A stretch of 64,000 bases of DNA, taken from Amblyomma americanum (taxonomy: Eukaryota; Arthropoda; Arachnida; Ixodida; Ixodidae). The DNA lies in contig NC_135505.1 in NCBI RefSeq assembly GCF_052857255.1, positions 57,531,368-57,595,367 of the forward strand. Reading direction: 5' to 3'. The notes under the pieces were generated by a model. The model was given only the letters and a program-made list of their open reading frames with translations, ran no database searches and was not told where the DNA came from. Of this stretch, positions 23,001 to 32,531 are shown piece by piece; position 1 is the stretch's first letter, and each line of letters begins with the position of its first letter. A program made the position numbers and the translations under genes.

Positions 23001-23953
23001 TCCGAGTAGTCGTTCAGCAAACCAGCCAGAGCCTCCCTCTCCCTGGATTTTACGTGAGAAAGATCGAACGACACCTTTGGAGCAGCCGAAGGACTAGCAT
23101 GCTCTACAGTTGCGAGTACCGTATCGGTGGGCTCACGTTGCTCTATCGCAGAGGTGAAGAAAGCCAATGTTTTGTTCTTGGGAAGGCTCAGTGGCTGCTG
23201 GCTACAGTTAACCACCCGTAGGGGCACTCTGTGGGCGTCATTAACTGTCACGAGGCACGCGGCTGCCTTCAGGCCATTGCTGAGAGAGTCGACCGGCTCA
23301 AGCACTCCCACGGCGCCGCTCTCTACATCTGAAGGCACAAACGCGTACAAAATGTGCTCCGACCAAGGAAGGACGACCGCCTCCTCGACCAGCCGGACGG
23401 CAACCCGCGAATATACCTTCTCCAATGATCCCACTGTTTGACGGGTGTCAATATCGGTAATGCAAATCTCAGCCCCTCTCCTGTTCAAAAACGGAACTTT
23501 TGAGCCGCCCGCATTAACCTCTTCCTCAGAGAATGAGACTACTACCTTCCCTTTTCTCAAAAAATCCTGCCCTAATATACCTGACACTCCGTTTGGCAGA
23601 GATACCGTGTCCGGGCATACGTAGCAGGGGTGCTCCAATGCAATTCCGCCGAGAGAGAAGTGTAACCGGTAGAGTCCACTTATGCCAAGAGGATCCCCCG
23701 TTATGCCTACAAATTTGGTTGCCATACCACCAGACGCTTCCAACACCTCGCGGTCCCCCTTCCTTCGAAGCGTGTTAAAACTGCTCTCCTTAAGCAATGT
23801 CACCTTTGACCCCGTATCTATCAACAATTCCATACAACAACCATTTAACTTGCAACGCACAACAGGGCATGCCTCGTCGGCCAAACAAACTACCACCACC
23901 TCATCATCTACTGCTCCCTCCCCACGCTCCTCAGGCTGGGGAGGACTAGCTAG
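20063..23953 (-). CDS. pol: Gypsy copy B pol polyprotein (protease, RT, RNase H, integrase)
   Basis: About 1297 codons are open from the slip site; there is no ATG near the start, so expression by -1 frameshifting from gag is expected. Counting from the codon at 23899: aspartic protease D-T-G-S at 28-31; reverse transcriptase with Y-M-D-D at 478-481; RNase H with the T-D-A-S start near 620; an H-x-H...C-x2-C zinc domain near 835-875; integrase core with D901, D961 and E997, a D,D(35)E spacing; and a GPY/F-type C-terminal module (W-R-G-P-C) near 1150. The last 100 residues are charged with no chromodomain. All catalytic residues are present and the length is normal for Ty3/Gypsy, so the enzyme set looks functional. 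Clade assignment needs a tree. Confidence 0.96.
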   Translation of the reverse strand, partial: LASPPQPEERGEGAVDDEVVVVCLADEACPVVRCKLNGCCMELLIDTGSKVTLLKESSFNTLRRKGDREVLEASGGMATKFVGITGDPLGISGLYRLHFSLGGIALEHPCYVCPDTVSLPNGVSGILGQDFLRKGKVVVSFSEEEVNAGGSKVPFLNRRGAEICITDIDTRQTVGSLEKVYSRVAVRLVEEAVVLPWSEHILYAFVPSDVESGAVGVLEPVDSLSNGLKAAACLVTVNDAHRVPLRVVNCSQQPLSLPKNKTLAFFTSAIEQREPTDTVLATVEHASPSAAPKVSFDLSHVKSREREALAGLLNDYSEVFAASNLDLGCCGVIKHRIETGTSSPVYQRANRIPYSQREEMERQVQDLIDRGIVEHSKSPWGAPALLVEKPDGSYRLVVDYRKLNAVTRIDPYPIPNIQETLSQLGSARYFTVVDMAAGFWQIAMDPADAEKTAFNTPSGHYEWKRMPMGLANSPAVWQRTADVILAGLLGRLCFVYMDDIIIYSGSFDNHLRDIEQVLVRLRAAGLKLKPSKCQFLKNEVKYLGHVVSADGVRPDPEKLRCVSDFLSPTSVRQVRQFLGLIGYYRRHIEEFAKLAKPLTALTAKNVAFRWDENAENAFGALKRKLMSAPLLPHPDFSLPFVMATDASKFAVGAVLSQVIEGKEHPVAFASRQLSPTEQKYGATERECLAVVWAVKHFRCYLYGRKFKLVTDCHPLKWVMSVRDPSSRLARWNLHLQEYCFEVEHKSGKTHLNADALSRTAAVAAIEEFVPVVDPAELRTEQCKDPDLKRIIESLEGAPSHPEQLGYFIDKDGTLCRRTRPTRKGRPEKTAWERVVIPRSWTERVLRAFHDAPCAGHFGVAKTRRRVERLYFWSGMRQDVRDYCAKCHSCVERKTPKGRRPAPIQPFPEVSAPFERTGMDIMGPLPTTTSGNKYILVFVDQLSKYAEAVALPDQKADTVARAFVEQIVLQHGPPRQLLTDRGTNFVSQLMRRVCELLKIAKKQTTPYHPACNGAVERLNQTVAGFLSHFVSRDQRDWDLWLPYAMFAYNSAAHESTGESPFFLLYGRDPDQPSEVPEGPRRVPYASLDDYKVELESRLQVARDIAKESLKKAAKRRKEVHDRSARDAPFDVGDSVYIENCQRQIGLARKFQTKWRGPCEVVEKLSPVIFRVRDVNRRLIRIHANRLKSAPVQYSRNEERESADFDGDRSEAERADSSQETPSPAFVRQAPEVTAGMPPDILHALLEEEAREVAAQITPGEAPATSPRESQSRQRGTDLLSMTHEGRYPLRNRKAKSD

Positions 23954-24891
23954 TTTTTTGACTCGGTATCTGGAGCCCCGCTGTAGGCTTGCTTAGGGCG
24001 TGTCTCGCCTGCTTCTCTTTGTGGCTCCCCACGGCGCACGTTTTGGCAGAACCTGGCGATGTGTCCGCGATCCTGGCAAGCGAAGCATACGATTTCTTCA
24101 AAATCTCGCATACCGCGCCTGTAGCTTTGTGGCGGTCTCCGGTTTCCAGCGAATGGGCGCTGTTGAGCGCGCGCTTCAACCTGGCATTCTACCTGCTGAG
24201 ATAGCAGCTGTTCTAAGCGATCTAACCGCTCTGTCAAGAGAGCAACCTCAGGGTTGAGCACCGCTCTCTCTATGACGCGTACTCTCGCTGCGGTTGTCGT
24301 TAACGCCTCATTTTGTTCCTCATCCAATGCGGCCTCCACGGCTTGGTCGAAATTGCTCGGCTTGCGCGAGAGCACGAACCGGCGCACGGGGTCTTGCAGA
24401 CCAGCCACGAACAAAGCGGTCATTTCCTCTTTAAGTATATCCTCCGCGTATTTCTTCTTAAGCTGGTCTCCTTCCTCCTCCCTGCTTAACGTATCGCGCG
24501 CTAAGCGCTGAAGCCGCGACGCAAACGTTCGCACGTCCTCCCCTACCATCTGTCCGGCGGCACGGAACCTCTGTACTCGCACGTGACGTAGTTCAGTGTC
24601 AAAATGCTCAAACGCGAGCTTCCTAAATTCCGCAAATGATTTTGTGGATTTTACTTTTTCGTCTCGCCATGCAAAATCATGAGCAGCTCCTGCCATCTTA
24701 CACCTCGCCATTCCCAGCATTTGAGCATCGGACCATCCCCCCATTTTCCCAATCTCTTCTAGCATGGAAAAGAAATCGCAGATTGGAACCCCTGTCTTAT
24801 CTCCCGTAAACGTCGGAATGACGCTTCCTAATGCCAGCATGCTTGCTCCGAGCGACGGCTGTGGAGTGGGAGCTCCCTCAGATACAGTCAT
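23950..24891 (-). CDS. gag: Gypsy copy B gag polyprotein
   Basis: 313 residues starting M-T-V-S-E-G-A-P. A helical capsid region (about 20-200) contains the W-x-D-E-K-V and F-A-S-R-L-Q-R-L-A segments typical of Retrotrans_gag. It is followed by a coiled stretch with L-T-E-R-L-D-R-L-E-Q-L-L, then a basic region and one zinc knuckle C-x2-C-x4-H-x4-C at 24046-24087. The stop TAG at 23950-23952 directly follows a slippery heptamer shared with pol. This ATG is chosen because it is the first in frame and gives a normal Gag length. The product would form the particle that packages element RNA. Confidence 0.95.
   Translation of the reverse strand: MTVSEGAPTPQPSLGASMLALGSVIPTFTGDKTGVPICDFFSMLEEIGKMGGWSDAQMLGMARCKMAGAAHDFAWRDEKVKSTKSFAEFRKLAFEHFDTELRHVRVQRFRAAGQMVGEDVRTFASRLQRLARDTLSREEEGDQLKKKYAEDILKEEMTALFVAGLQDPVRRFVLSRKPSNFDQAVEAALDEEQNEALTTTAARVRVIERAVLNPEVALLTERLDRLEQLLSQQVECQVEARAQQRPFAGNRRPPQSYRRGMRDFEEIVCFACQDRGHIARFCQNVRRGEPQREAGETRPKQAYSGAPDTESKN
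23953..23959 (-). promoter_or_regulatory. Predicted -1 ribosomal frameshift site (A AAA AAC) between gag and pol
   Basis: The heptamer occupies the last two full gag codons plus one base and touches the TAG stop. Gag and pol differ by exactly -1 in frame, and the pol frame is open from this point on. A stem or pseudoknot downstream was not resolved by eye. Confidence 0.8.
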
Positions 24892-25028
24892 TTTTTTTTC
24901 AAGCCCTCCAGTGCCTCAAGCCTCTCAAATGGGGGTAAAAGTCCCACAATCAGTCCCGTGATTCCCTTTTGATTACAATTTTGAAGTCATGAATGTCACA
25001 GCATTCAGAGGACATTTGCTTTTGAGAC

Positions 25029-25044
25029 CCCACTTCTGACACCA
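25029..25044 (-). promoter_or_regulatory. Primer binding site, tRNA-Leu type (copy B)
   Basis: Plus strand CCCACTTCTGACACCA is identical to the site of copy A and to the 3' end of a tRNA-Leu with CCA. One base separates it from the 5' LTR. Confidence 0.78.
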
Positions 25045-25045
25045 G

Positions 25046-26226
25046 TGTGATGACCCCCATAATGCGCAGGTCCACACGGGACGGAGAGGCAAAGAGACAC
25101 CGTATGGCTCAGTTTAAACAAACAGGTATATTCAATAATTACACATGATTAAGGTTATACATCAGAGGCTGGGGCGTCCGAGCTTACGTGCCGACGACTT
25201 CATGGGGGCGATGGAGTGGCTCCGGAGTTGGGCTCGAGCGGTTGCTGGCAGAAGCTGCACGCCGTCGGGCTTCGGCGCTGAAGGCCCTCTTGGCGAACGA
25301 TGTCGTCCTGAGCGTCTATGCAGTAGAATTTCAATAGTCGTCCGTTTCTTCGAGGATGGTTCACAAACCCTTCCTCTAGTGTCGTTCGGCTTGGAAGATG
25401 AACAGGAGGCGAGCTTGTAGATGATGACAGCAGAGCATATTTTTCAACATACATATGCAGAGAGTTAAACTGGAAAAAGCAGAACTGAATTTACAAAAGA
25501 ACAAACTTTGCACTACTTTACTCATCGACCGGGCAGGTTAGTGCCTAAGTAGCATCACATTACATGCTAAGCATGGAGCCCCAGCTCAGACTGGACTGCA
25601 TCCGTTTACATGTGCTTTTAAGCACTTGATTAACAAAGGACTAAGGGCGGTCATTTCCAGTGGCCCGCCCAAAGCATCAATTCTCCAATCCAAAATAACA
25701 TGCGAGATGGGGACCACCCCTTTGGGTTGGGCTTAGCCTCGAACCCAGAGTCTGTTAACAATACAAACTAAATAAACAACAAAAACGCCACCACTCTCTC
25801 TCAAGTGAGAGTATACACAGGCTCTCTCTTCGGAGCTAATTCACTAGCGCCTGTCTTTCCACATTCTTGGCGAGTACTGCCTGTCCGCCATGACAGGTGT
25901 CCGTCGCGGCCCTTCTGGGAAGCTGTGGGTGCCTTCCCGGCGATAGCGCACGACAAAGGGGGGGAGGGAAAGAATGTCGTCTTCGCGGTAGCGCATAGCG
26001 TCGGCTGTGGTACGGCGCGCTCTGGCCCGCTGACAGCTCCCTTGTCCTGGAATGTAACCGGAAATTGGGGAGGATAAAGCCTGTTTCTCCGGGGCGGCGG
26101 CGGGTCCGGTTTTTCTGGTCGTCACTCAAAGAGCATGGCTGGGTAATTGATGATGCCGCTGTCACGGGTCTCCGTCTACGCCGCGCCGTCGAACGTGGAT
26201 CCTCGTAGCACACACGGAATGTCACA
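25046..26226 (-). repeat. 5' LTR of Gypsy copy B (1181 bp)
   Basis: Same TG...CA boundaries as the 3' LTR. It retains the 20 bp after the G-run (25969-25990 region) that the 3' LTR lacks and that is also present in related form in copy A, so the loss happened in the 3' LTR. Confidence 0.95.
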
Positions 26227-26230
26227 CTGC
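26227..26230. repeat. Target-site duplication CTGC, right side of Gypsy copy B
   Basis: Matches 18404-18407. The foldback arm continues with GCAAAGATGTG immediately after it. Confidence 0.9.
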
Positions 26231-27121
26231 GCAAAGATGTGCGATTCTTCCCGCCTCATAAAGTCACGTGACTTTCAGCAAAGGTAAGGCCCTTTCGCGA
26301 CCTAACAACATTGGTATCGGATTTCCCTGGACAATACGGCTAGCCTTTGCACACAGCTATTTCGTTGAGTCCACTCTCCGCTCTCACTCGACTTGCAGTA
26401 TCATACATCACATCAAGATGCTTTTGCAATGTTACTGCTATCGCTAATGTTATTGCTATCGATGCATTATACTGCAAGTCGCGTGAGACAGGAAAGTGGA
26501 CTTAACGAAATAGATGTGTGCAAAGGACAGCCGTATTGTCCAGGGAAATCCGATACCAATGTTGTTGGGTCGCCAAGTGCCTCCCCTTTGCTAAAAGTCA
26601 CGTGACATTATAAGGCGGGAAGAGTTGTACGTCTTTGTGCAGTTTATTAGTGTCATGTGGAAACACACTGAATGTGCTAGCTAAAGGTGTGTCGAAGTGA
26701 TAACGTCTTTACATTCGACATAACGTTTCCTTCGATACCCCTCATGACTTTGGTTGAGAATGTGGGACGTTAGGTTGCAAGTGATGCGAAGTCGTGTGAG
26801 TGGACTATCGGCTGATCACAGGAAGTTTATCTTAGTCACCACCTTAGTGTGAGTCGCTCATCTTATCAGGATAATAAAGGTGTGACATGATGATGCGAGT
26901 TGCAGGACAGCGCCGATGCATACCTGCAATGTGCTTCGCGCTCACCCTGTACTTCGGTTGATGTGGTTGGTGGTATAAATACCCGGCCCTTTCTTGTTAT
27001 GATTACAAAAAGATGTTATTATTACTTGCTCATTGGGTGTCTAATGCTTCGTCAGTAACAACTCATCGATAACGCGTCTGAGATTTGTAGACCGCGTTTT
27101 AAGTTTCAGGGGTCCAGTGTG

Positions 27122-27253
27122 AGAATGCATGAGGATTGAATTTGCGGGCGTTTGGATTAAATGCTTTGGCGCTTGGATTAAATTCTGTAGCACCTGGATT
27201 AAATTGAATGGCACCCAGATTAATTATTCTGGAGTTTGGATTAAATTGAGCGG
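27122..27253 (-). repeat. Subterminal tandem array of the foldback, right end
   Basis: About six units of 21-23 bp with the core GGATTAAATTCTGTAGC or variants. It is the reverse complement of the left array at 17795-17926. Confidence 0.8.
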
Positions 27254-27264
27254 GAAATACTGTA

Positions 27265-30169
27265 GTGTTAACAATTCGGCCAGATAAAATCAACTGAAGT
27301 CAGGAAGACGGAGAGAAAAGGACCAACACAGTGAAGGTGAAGAAACGCCCACACCGGCTTTTTCGCGATACTGGGGCATGGATAGCAACAAGAATATGAA
27401 AGGGAAATGGCCATAGGTGGTCCTGGAACAAATCGTGAAGGCGAGGAAAGGGCTGCAGCTTTGCGTTCGATAAGAAAATGTCATCAAATGCAATCTGGAC
27501 AAAAGGACCGTTGTAGTTTTGGCGGACATCTGTGAAATGTATGTTTAAGGCATCAAGGGGAGACTGCACGAAACATATCTGCAGAGTATGCAAACGAGAC
27601 CACGCGGCAGTAAAACACACTGCCGGTTGAAATATACTGGAGGTGGCCTAGAGGTGAGTCGCACGATTTTAAGAATGTTTGAACTGTTAAAAGGCGAAAC
27701 ATAGCTGATAAATATGGCGTTCGCGCCTCAAGGTGCAGAACAGCACTGGCGACATATTTCGGAAGCCCCAGACACAGGAGCAATGCCGTATGATCTAAGA
27801 GCAGAAGAGAGCGAAGTTTATGGCTAGGGACTCTCCTGAGAATAAAATACAGCCGCAGTTTAAAATTGGGTGGTCGTTTGGTTAATAAATCAGCAGAAGG
27901 GTGTGCTTTCACATGCCTGACCTAGCACTGCAGAACCTACGCAGGATGTCAGTGGCTCGAACTCCATTTGCAGAAACTTACTCAATGTGTGCCAGTTAGG
28001 ATAGAGTAGTGTTGTATATTGCTCCGAGATACTTCGCCGCTTAAACTTGAGGAATTATTTGATTTCTATAGACCACGCTTACATTAACAAGATTAGAAAA
28101 ACGGAACACTAAGAATGCGCATTTCTTCACATTCAGGGACAGATGAAATCTTCCTAACCATCTGTTAAGTACATTGAGATAACTCAGAAGGTTTGATAAA
28201 CAGTGTAAAAATCATTCGCTGAGACAAAAAATGCGATATCATCAAACACACATGTTTTCACATTATGAATGCATGGTATGTCTCTGTCTGTCGAAATCGC
28301 CTCGAGAAAACACCATTTTGGCAGCAATGAAATTATCTGTTTTCATAGAAAGCAGAGGCTGAGGCCTAAAATAGTTTGGGAAATTAAGTTCTTGTAATCT
28401 GTGCAACAGCTTCGAGTGCTCAACGCTGCCGTAGGCTTTACTGACGTCCAAAGAGACAAGCGCGGGCACCTGTTTATTGTTGCGAAGAAATTTAACACGA
28501 CTCCCGAGGTCCGTATGAGCATAACAAATCAAACAGCCTGGCCTGAAACCAATTTGACACGAATTCAAGAGAGCATTCGCAGAAATGAAAGACATGACAC
28601 GGTGAACAGTGCTCTTTCCACAATTTTCACTAGGTTCGATGTTAATGCAATGGGGCGTATGTTGTCTGTAGGAAAACCCTCCCCTCGATTTTCAAGCAAT
28701 GGATCTGTTTCAGGAAGACGCAACTCATGGGGTACCCAAAGGCCATTAACGGAATGATGAACCAGAGCCAATAGGTATTCAGGAGATTCGTTAAACAAAA
28801 TGTTGATCTTAGATGAAGTGACCTTATCGGGGCCACGAGGTGCTGGGGTTAGGCGGAGCACAATCTGCGATAGCTTATGCATAGAGATGTCAATAAAATC
28901 ACTTGATGTGCATATGAATATAGCAGGAGAAGGTAGAGCAGATGTAAAGCGAAGCTCTAGGCCACACGCAATGCCCTCAAAGGCCCTTGCGTTGTCAGAA
29001 GGGGACTAAACAAGGCACTCAATGTTTACAGCCAGCGGAATCACTTTTCGGATCTTCATAAAATTAAAAAAAGCCTGTTTATTTCCTGATTGTGAAAAGA
29101 AATCATAATGACTAGTAATATACTTGTCCTTGCCCGGGAGACAGTGCGCATAAACGATGCTGTGACGAACTTAAAATATATCCAATTTTTTGGTCATTGA
29201 TTTATTAGAAGTTTCTTCCAGGCTTCTTTCCGTGTCTCTATGCATGCGTAAACTCAGCATTCCACCAATTATTGGAGATTGCTTCCTTGCTTTCCTTGCG
29301 AAAAAAATTCAGACTTTTGACTTTAACATTCCAACACTGTGCATAGATGTGTAGCCATTCATTCGGCACTTGTCTCAGCGCATGAGTCTGAAGTGATAGA
29401 GAAAGCTCATTTTAGCGTGTCTTTAAAGCGACTGTAATTTATGGAAAATGCTGTTGTCACTCTGAAAGAGTTAATTTTCACGCAAGCTTGAAACTAATCG
29501 GTAAATTATCGCTGTTTGTTGCACAGTCAACTGGCTCCCGAGACATAACAGAGACTCCTGGGGAGGAAAAAGTCGACTGAAAGGCAAAGCGGCTTTGACC
29601 ACGTACAAATGTAGGGAATCCAGAATTGTTGCAGGCATTTTGTTGCTACACACCCAATCAAATGATCTAGGGCCTAAGCTATCTGTTTTAAACCCCCACG
29701 TCACATGGTGGGAACTGAAGTCTACTAATAAAACATGAGGACGACTACTAGACGTGAGTGAGTCAAGGGGCCTAGTGTGATGCACACCAGATGAGAAATA
29801 TGCACCAGCTACCGTAAAGGACTGTTGACCTGGGATACTGAGATCAGCCACAAAGATTTCACATTGATTGTCTGCATACTGAAACGAAATACATGCCCTG
29901 TGAAAAAACATTGAAGAAATTAGCCCTAACAACCCTCCCTTTTGTGATGACCGGTCAAGCCGAAACTAAACGGTAATGTTTGAGATGCTAATTGAAATCT
30001 ATAGATAGTCATGTTTCTTGTAACGGAATTAAACCCGTTAGAAGTGGATTCTCTAGAACCTGGGTAGCTATGACGAGTGACGTGGATACGGTTTCCATAA
30101 TGCCTTCTCTTGCATTTGCCATAGTTTTCTAATGTGCCGCTGTGATTGCCAGACACTAGCTTGCTTCCA
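27265..30169 (-). pseudogene. I-like element copy 1 ORF2: endonuclease, reverse transcriptase, start of RNase H
   Basis: Broken frames on the minus strand follow the ORF2 order. Endonuclease pieces (29932-29471) contain G-A-Y-F and D-F-S-S-H-H, where copy 2 has G-D-F-N-S-H-H. A worn W-W-N linker follows near 29280. Reverse transcriptase pieces are P-I-A-L-T-S-N near 28650, Q-I-G-F-R-P-G and S-L-D-V-S-K-A-Y (28595-28400), the thumb near 27800, and the RNase H start with A-I-H-A (the catalytic Asp of T-D-A is lost) and Y-L-A-E up to 27265. The frame then continues at 17784. Repeated stops and indels show it is inactive. Confidence 0.85.
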
Positions 30170-30870
30170 TTATGGATGGGCATTGGGCGGCCACACAAGA
30201 GTAGCCTGAGGCTCTCTCTTTGACTGCGACAAAAGCTTATCTCCCCGTGCATCTGTGTTTGCCTGTAAGCTCGAGCACCTGAAATTTTTGAGCTCGTGCA
30301 GGACAGTCAGGCGAATCAGCAGGGCGGAAATCACCACACAAACATTTCTTTTGCGGTTCAGGACATTCCGCGCTACGATTCCTTTCGCCACATGCACAGC
30401 AACTATACCCAATATGCAGGCTTTGCCACTGTGGACAAATCTACAGCAGTTCTGACACTGAAGGGGCCGAGATTTAAATGCATCTACTCGAAAGACCAAT
30501 GGCCAAACCTTTATCCCTGACGCGAAAAATATTCCTGCAAATATGTCTATGACGAACACCGCAGGAATTTTTACTCTGCCGACCATTCTGCTGCATCTAT
30601 GGACAGCAATCACTCCTGCAGACGACAGCTTCTCAAGGGTTTCCAAAGGACTCAGTCTAGAGTCGACACCTCGGACTCCTCGGAAAACACGATAGACTAG
30701 GCGGAATGAATACGCTCACCGTTTGGTTGGCAAATAAGGTACACTTCAGCAGGTCTTCTACACACCTTGCCTGGTGACCTGCACAAGATGCCACCCCTGC
30801 CGAACTTCCGCATATCATTGATCCGCATGACGATATAGTTTGAAGGGCAACCTTTCTGCCTCCAGGTTGT
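30170..30870 (-). pseudogene. I-like element copy 1 ORF1 (nucleic-acid-binding Gag-like protein)
   Basis: The readable part contains S-S-A-G-V-I-A-V-H-R-C, W-P-L-V-F-R-V-D, and R-P-L-Q-C-Q-N-C-C-R-F-x-H-S. This is an RNA-recognition-like region followed by worn CCHC knuckles and matches copy 2 ORF1 at 36.2-36.8 kb. Worn homology upstream reaches about 30870 (G-G-I-L-C-R-S and V-F-I-P-P segments), with frame changes. The 3' part is shifted and the second and third knuckles have lost Cys residues. Confidence 0.72.
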
Positions 30871-31369
30871 TCAACCGACTCTAGTCTTCATCGGAAGGCA
30901 CTAAAGCAAGAGGAATGCTGGAAACGCCCCTGTAGAAAAAGACATCAATCGGGAGCTCGTCCTGAGGAAAAGAGGCAGACCAAGGGGTAAACCGCCGGCC
31001 GGGAGAAGAGGTAGACATTAAGCCGTCGTACCGTTTCCAATCACTCAGGAAAAGGAGCAGGCACAGACAAGAAGCACAGCAAGCTAGTGCAACACCGCCA
31101 GCCGCTACCCCGCAGCAGGAGAGAAGCCAGGTGGCGTGCAGCCGGCTCTCAGGGAAACACTATAGAAGGCAGTGTTGTATGCAGTTTAATGCATTTCTCT
31201 ACGGACACGAGAGTCCGTTGTTCTTTCGTGTTCGTCTTTCGGACAGAATTATGAAATCGAACCAATTCGCACAAATTTTTATCTTCAATGGTTTGGCATG
31301 GATACAGCTTTGCGCGACGCTTTCCCGCGTTCTCCTCGCCCCTGGTGTGGCCGTCCATTTCGCGACGGG
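30871..31369. other. Unassigned DNA
   Basis: No gene or repeat identified. The sequence is purine-rich near 30940-31080. It may include the 5' UTR of the I-like copy 1, but its boundary is not visible. Confidence 0.4.
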
Positions 31370-31740
31370 GATTCTGCCGCCAGCAACGTGCCGCGCGTTT
31401 TTCCTCTAGTGTGCACCTTGAAAGTAGAAACACACTAGCGGAAAAATGCGCGGCACGCCGCTGGCAGCGGTACACATAGGCAGTTGCACGCCGGAAAGCG
31501 GCGCCGCATAAAGGTCTCTGCAGCAAAACCGGTCGATGTCTGTGAGTCTGCAGGACCGCGCGGGGTTTCGCTGCCACCGCTGCAATGCAGCCTAGAGGTG
31601 GCGGCACCGACGCTCCCCACGTCACTAAGCCATCGCACCTCATTGGTCTCCCCGCTCCCTGCAAGCCACCTAAAATGGCTCCTCGACTCATTAGCCTGCC
31701 TAAGTTTCTGCGCAAAGGAGGCCACAGTTACCTTCTGATC
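31370..31740 (-). repeat. Dispersed repeat with an 85-bp internal palindrome
   Basis: The reverse complement shares GAGGAGCCATTTTAGG, GCGGGGAGACCAATGAG and GACGTGGGGAGCGTC blocks with 16551-16675. Within it, arms 31380-31413 and 31431-31464 pair over 34 bp with four mismatches around a 17-base loop. The class of the element is unknown. Confidence 0.55.
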
Positions 31741-32531
31741 CCCCGCACAGGCCCCTGTGTTTGACCTCAGCCTCCTGGGCCTTCATGCTGCCATGCGCCG
31801 AGCTTAGCGCAAGGCAGAAAGGACATCGTTGCCCGCAGATTGGACGGCCTACAGCAGGATCGATGCCGCCTGCCACCGACAGGCCAACCGCGATGCACGA
31901 GAGAGCTGGGCCGGCATATGCCACTCTCTACAGTCTGTTCGGCAGTCGTCCAAACCCTGGCGCATATTGCGTTCCCTCCTACGGCGGGTTACCACCCGTG
32001 ACCTTGTTTCAGGTGCAACCATCGTTCGAGGCGTGTCCTGCCAGGCCTTAGCTGAGAAGCTGGCCGACCGCCTGTCCATGGCAGGCCACACGTGTCTCAG
32101 TCCTCCGTTGGGCCCCCCTCCCATCCCACTCCAGGACGACCTCCATTTCTTGCGGGCGTAGCCGGAACCATTGCAGCCCTGTGTGAGGCCCCCATCACCA
32201 CCACGGGATCCACCGCGCCCTTCATCGCTCCAAGAGGAAGTGTGCAACAAGGGCAGACGGGCTAACTCTACAGATGCAACGCAACCTGGACGCTCCTGAG
32301 AAAACCCGCCTCCTGGACACCTTCAACACTATCTAGGACAGCAGCAGCCTGCCAGAGAGCTGTTGCACGGCAATCGTTATCCAGGTCCTGAAGGCCGGGA
32401 AACCCTCCTGGTTGCTGTCCTCATACCGTCCTTTCTCACTGACTTCGGCCGCCTGCAAGTCCGTGCAGTTCCTGGCCCTTCAACGTCTCTCCTGGATAAC
32501 AAGCTCCACCCGTTTTTTCTCCGAAAATCAG

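Larger units (their letters stand above)
18408..26226 (-). mobile_element. Ty3/Gypsy LTR retrotransposon copy B, complete and apparently intact
   Basis: The element is 7.8 kb: 5' LTR 25046-26226, primer binding site 25029-25044, gag 24891-23950, pol 23953-20063, a 0.5-kb 3' untranslated stretch, and 3' LTR 18408-19569. Both flanks carry CTGC. The LTRs differ by about four substitutions, one G-run length change and one 20-bp indel. Gag and pol have no stop or frameshift beyond the programmed one, and all catalytic residues are present. No envelope frame is seen. This is a young and possibly mobile copy. Its presence inside the foldback and the I-like element dates it as the last of three insertions. 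Confidence 0.95.
17786..27262. mobile_element. Palindromic foldback element (Tc1/mariner-like ends), split by Gypsy copy B
   Basis: Without the Gypsy insert the element is about 1.65 kb: 17786-18407 joined to 26231-27262. The left arm (17786-18407 plus 26231-26405) is the reverse complement of the right arm (26460-27262) at about 90% identity over about 800 bp, with a loop of about 54 bp (26406-26459). Both tips read CAGTATTTCCCGC inward and both are flanked by TA (17784-17785 and 27263-27264), as for Tc1/mariner insertions. Subterminal arrays of about six 22-bp units sit at each end. No transposase is present, so it is non-autonomous. Superfamily assignment rests on ends and TA target only. 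Confidence 0.88.
16913..30870 (-). mobile_element. I-like non-LTR retrotransposon, copy 1, split by nested insertions
   Basis: Reading on the minus strand: ORF1 (30870-30170), endonuclease and reverse transcriptase (30169-27700), start of RNase H (to 27265), then interruption by the foldback element and its Gypsy passenger, then the rest of RNase H and the C-terminal zinc motif (17784-17083), and a 3' tail with repeated TAC (about 16930-16913). If the insert and one TA are removed, RNase H reads on in one frame across the junction. Host sequence is about 4.5 kb. Many stops and frameshifts mark it as long dead. Its ends are approximate. Confidence 0.85.

Noticed and set aside
20227..24511. Many plus-strand open frames opposite Gypsy copy B, and their twins opposite copy A
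   Set aside because: They are antisense shadows of gag and pol, duplicated because the two copies are nearly identical.
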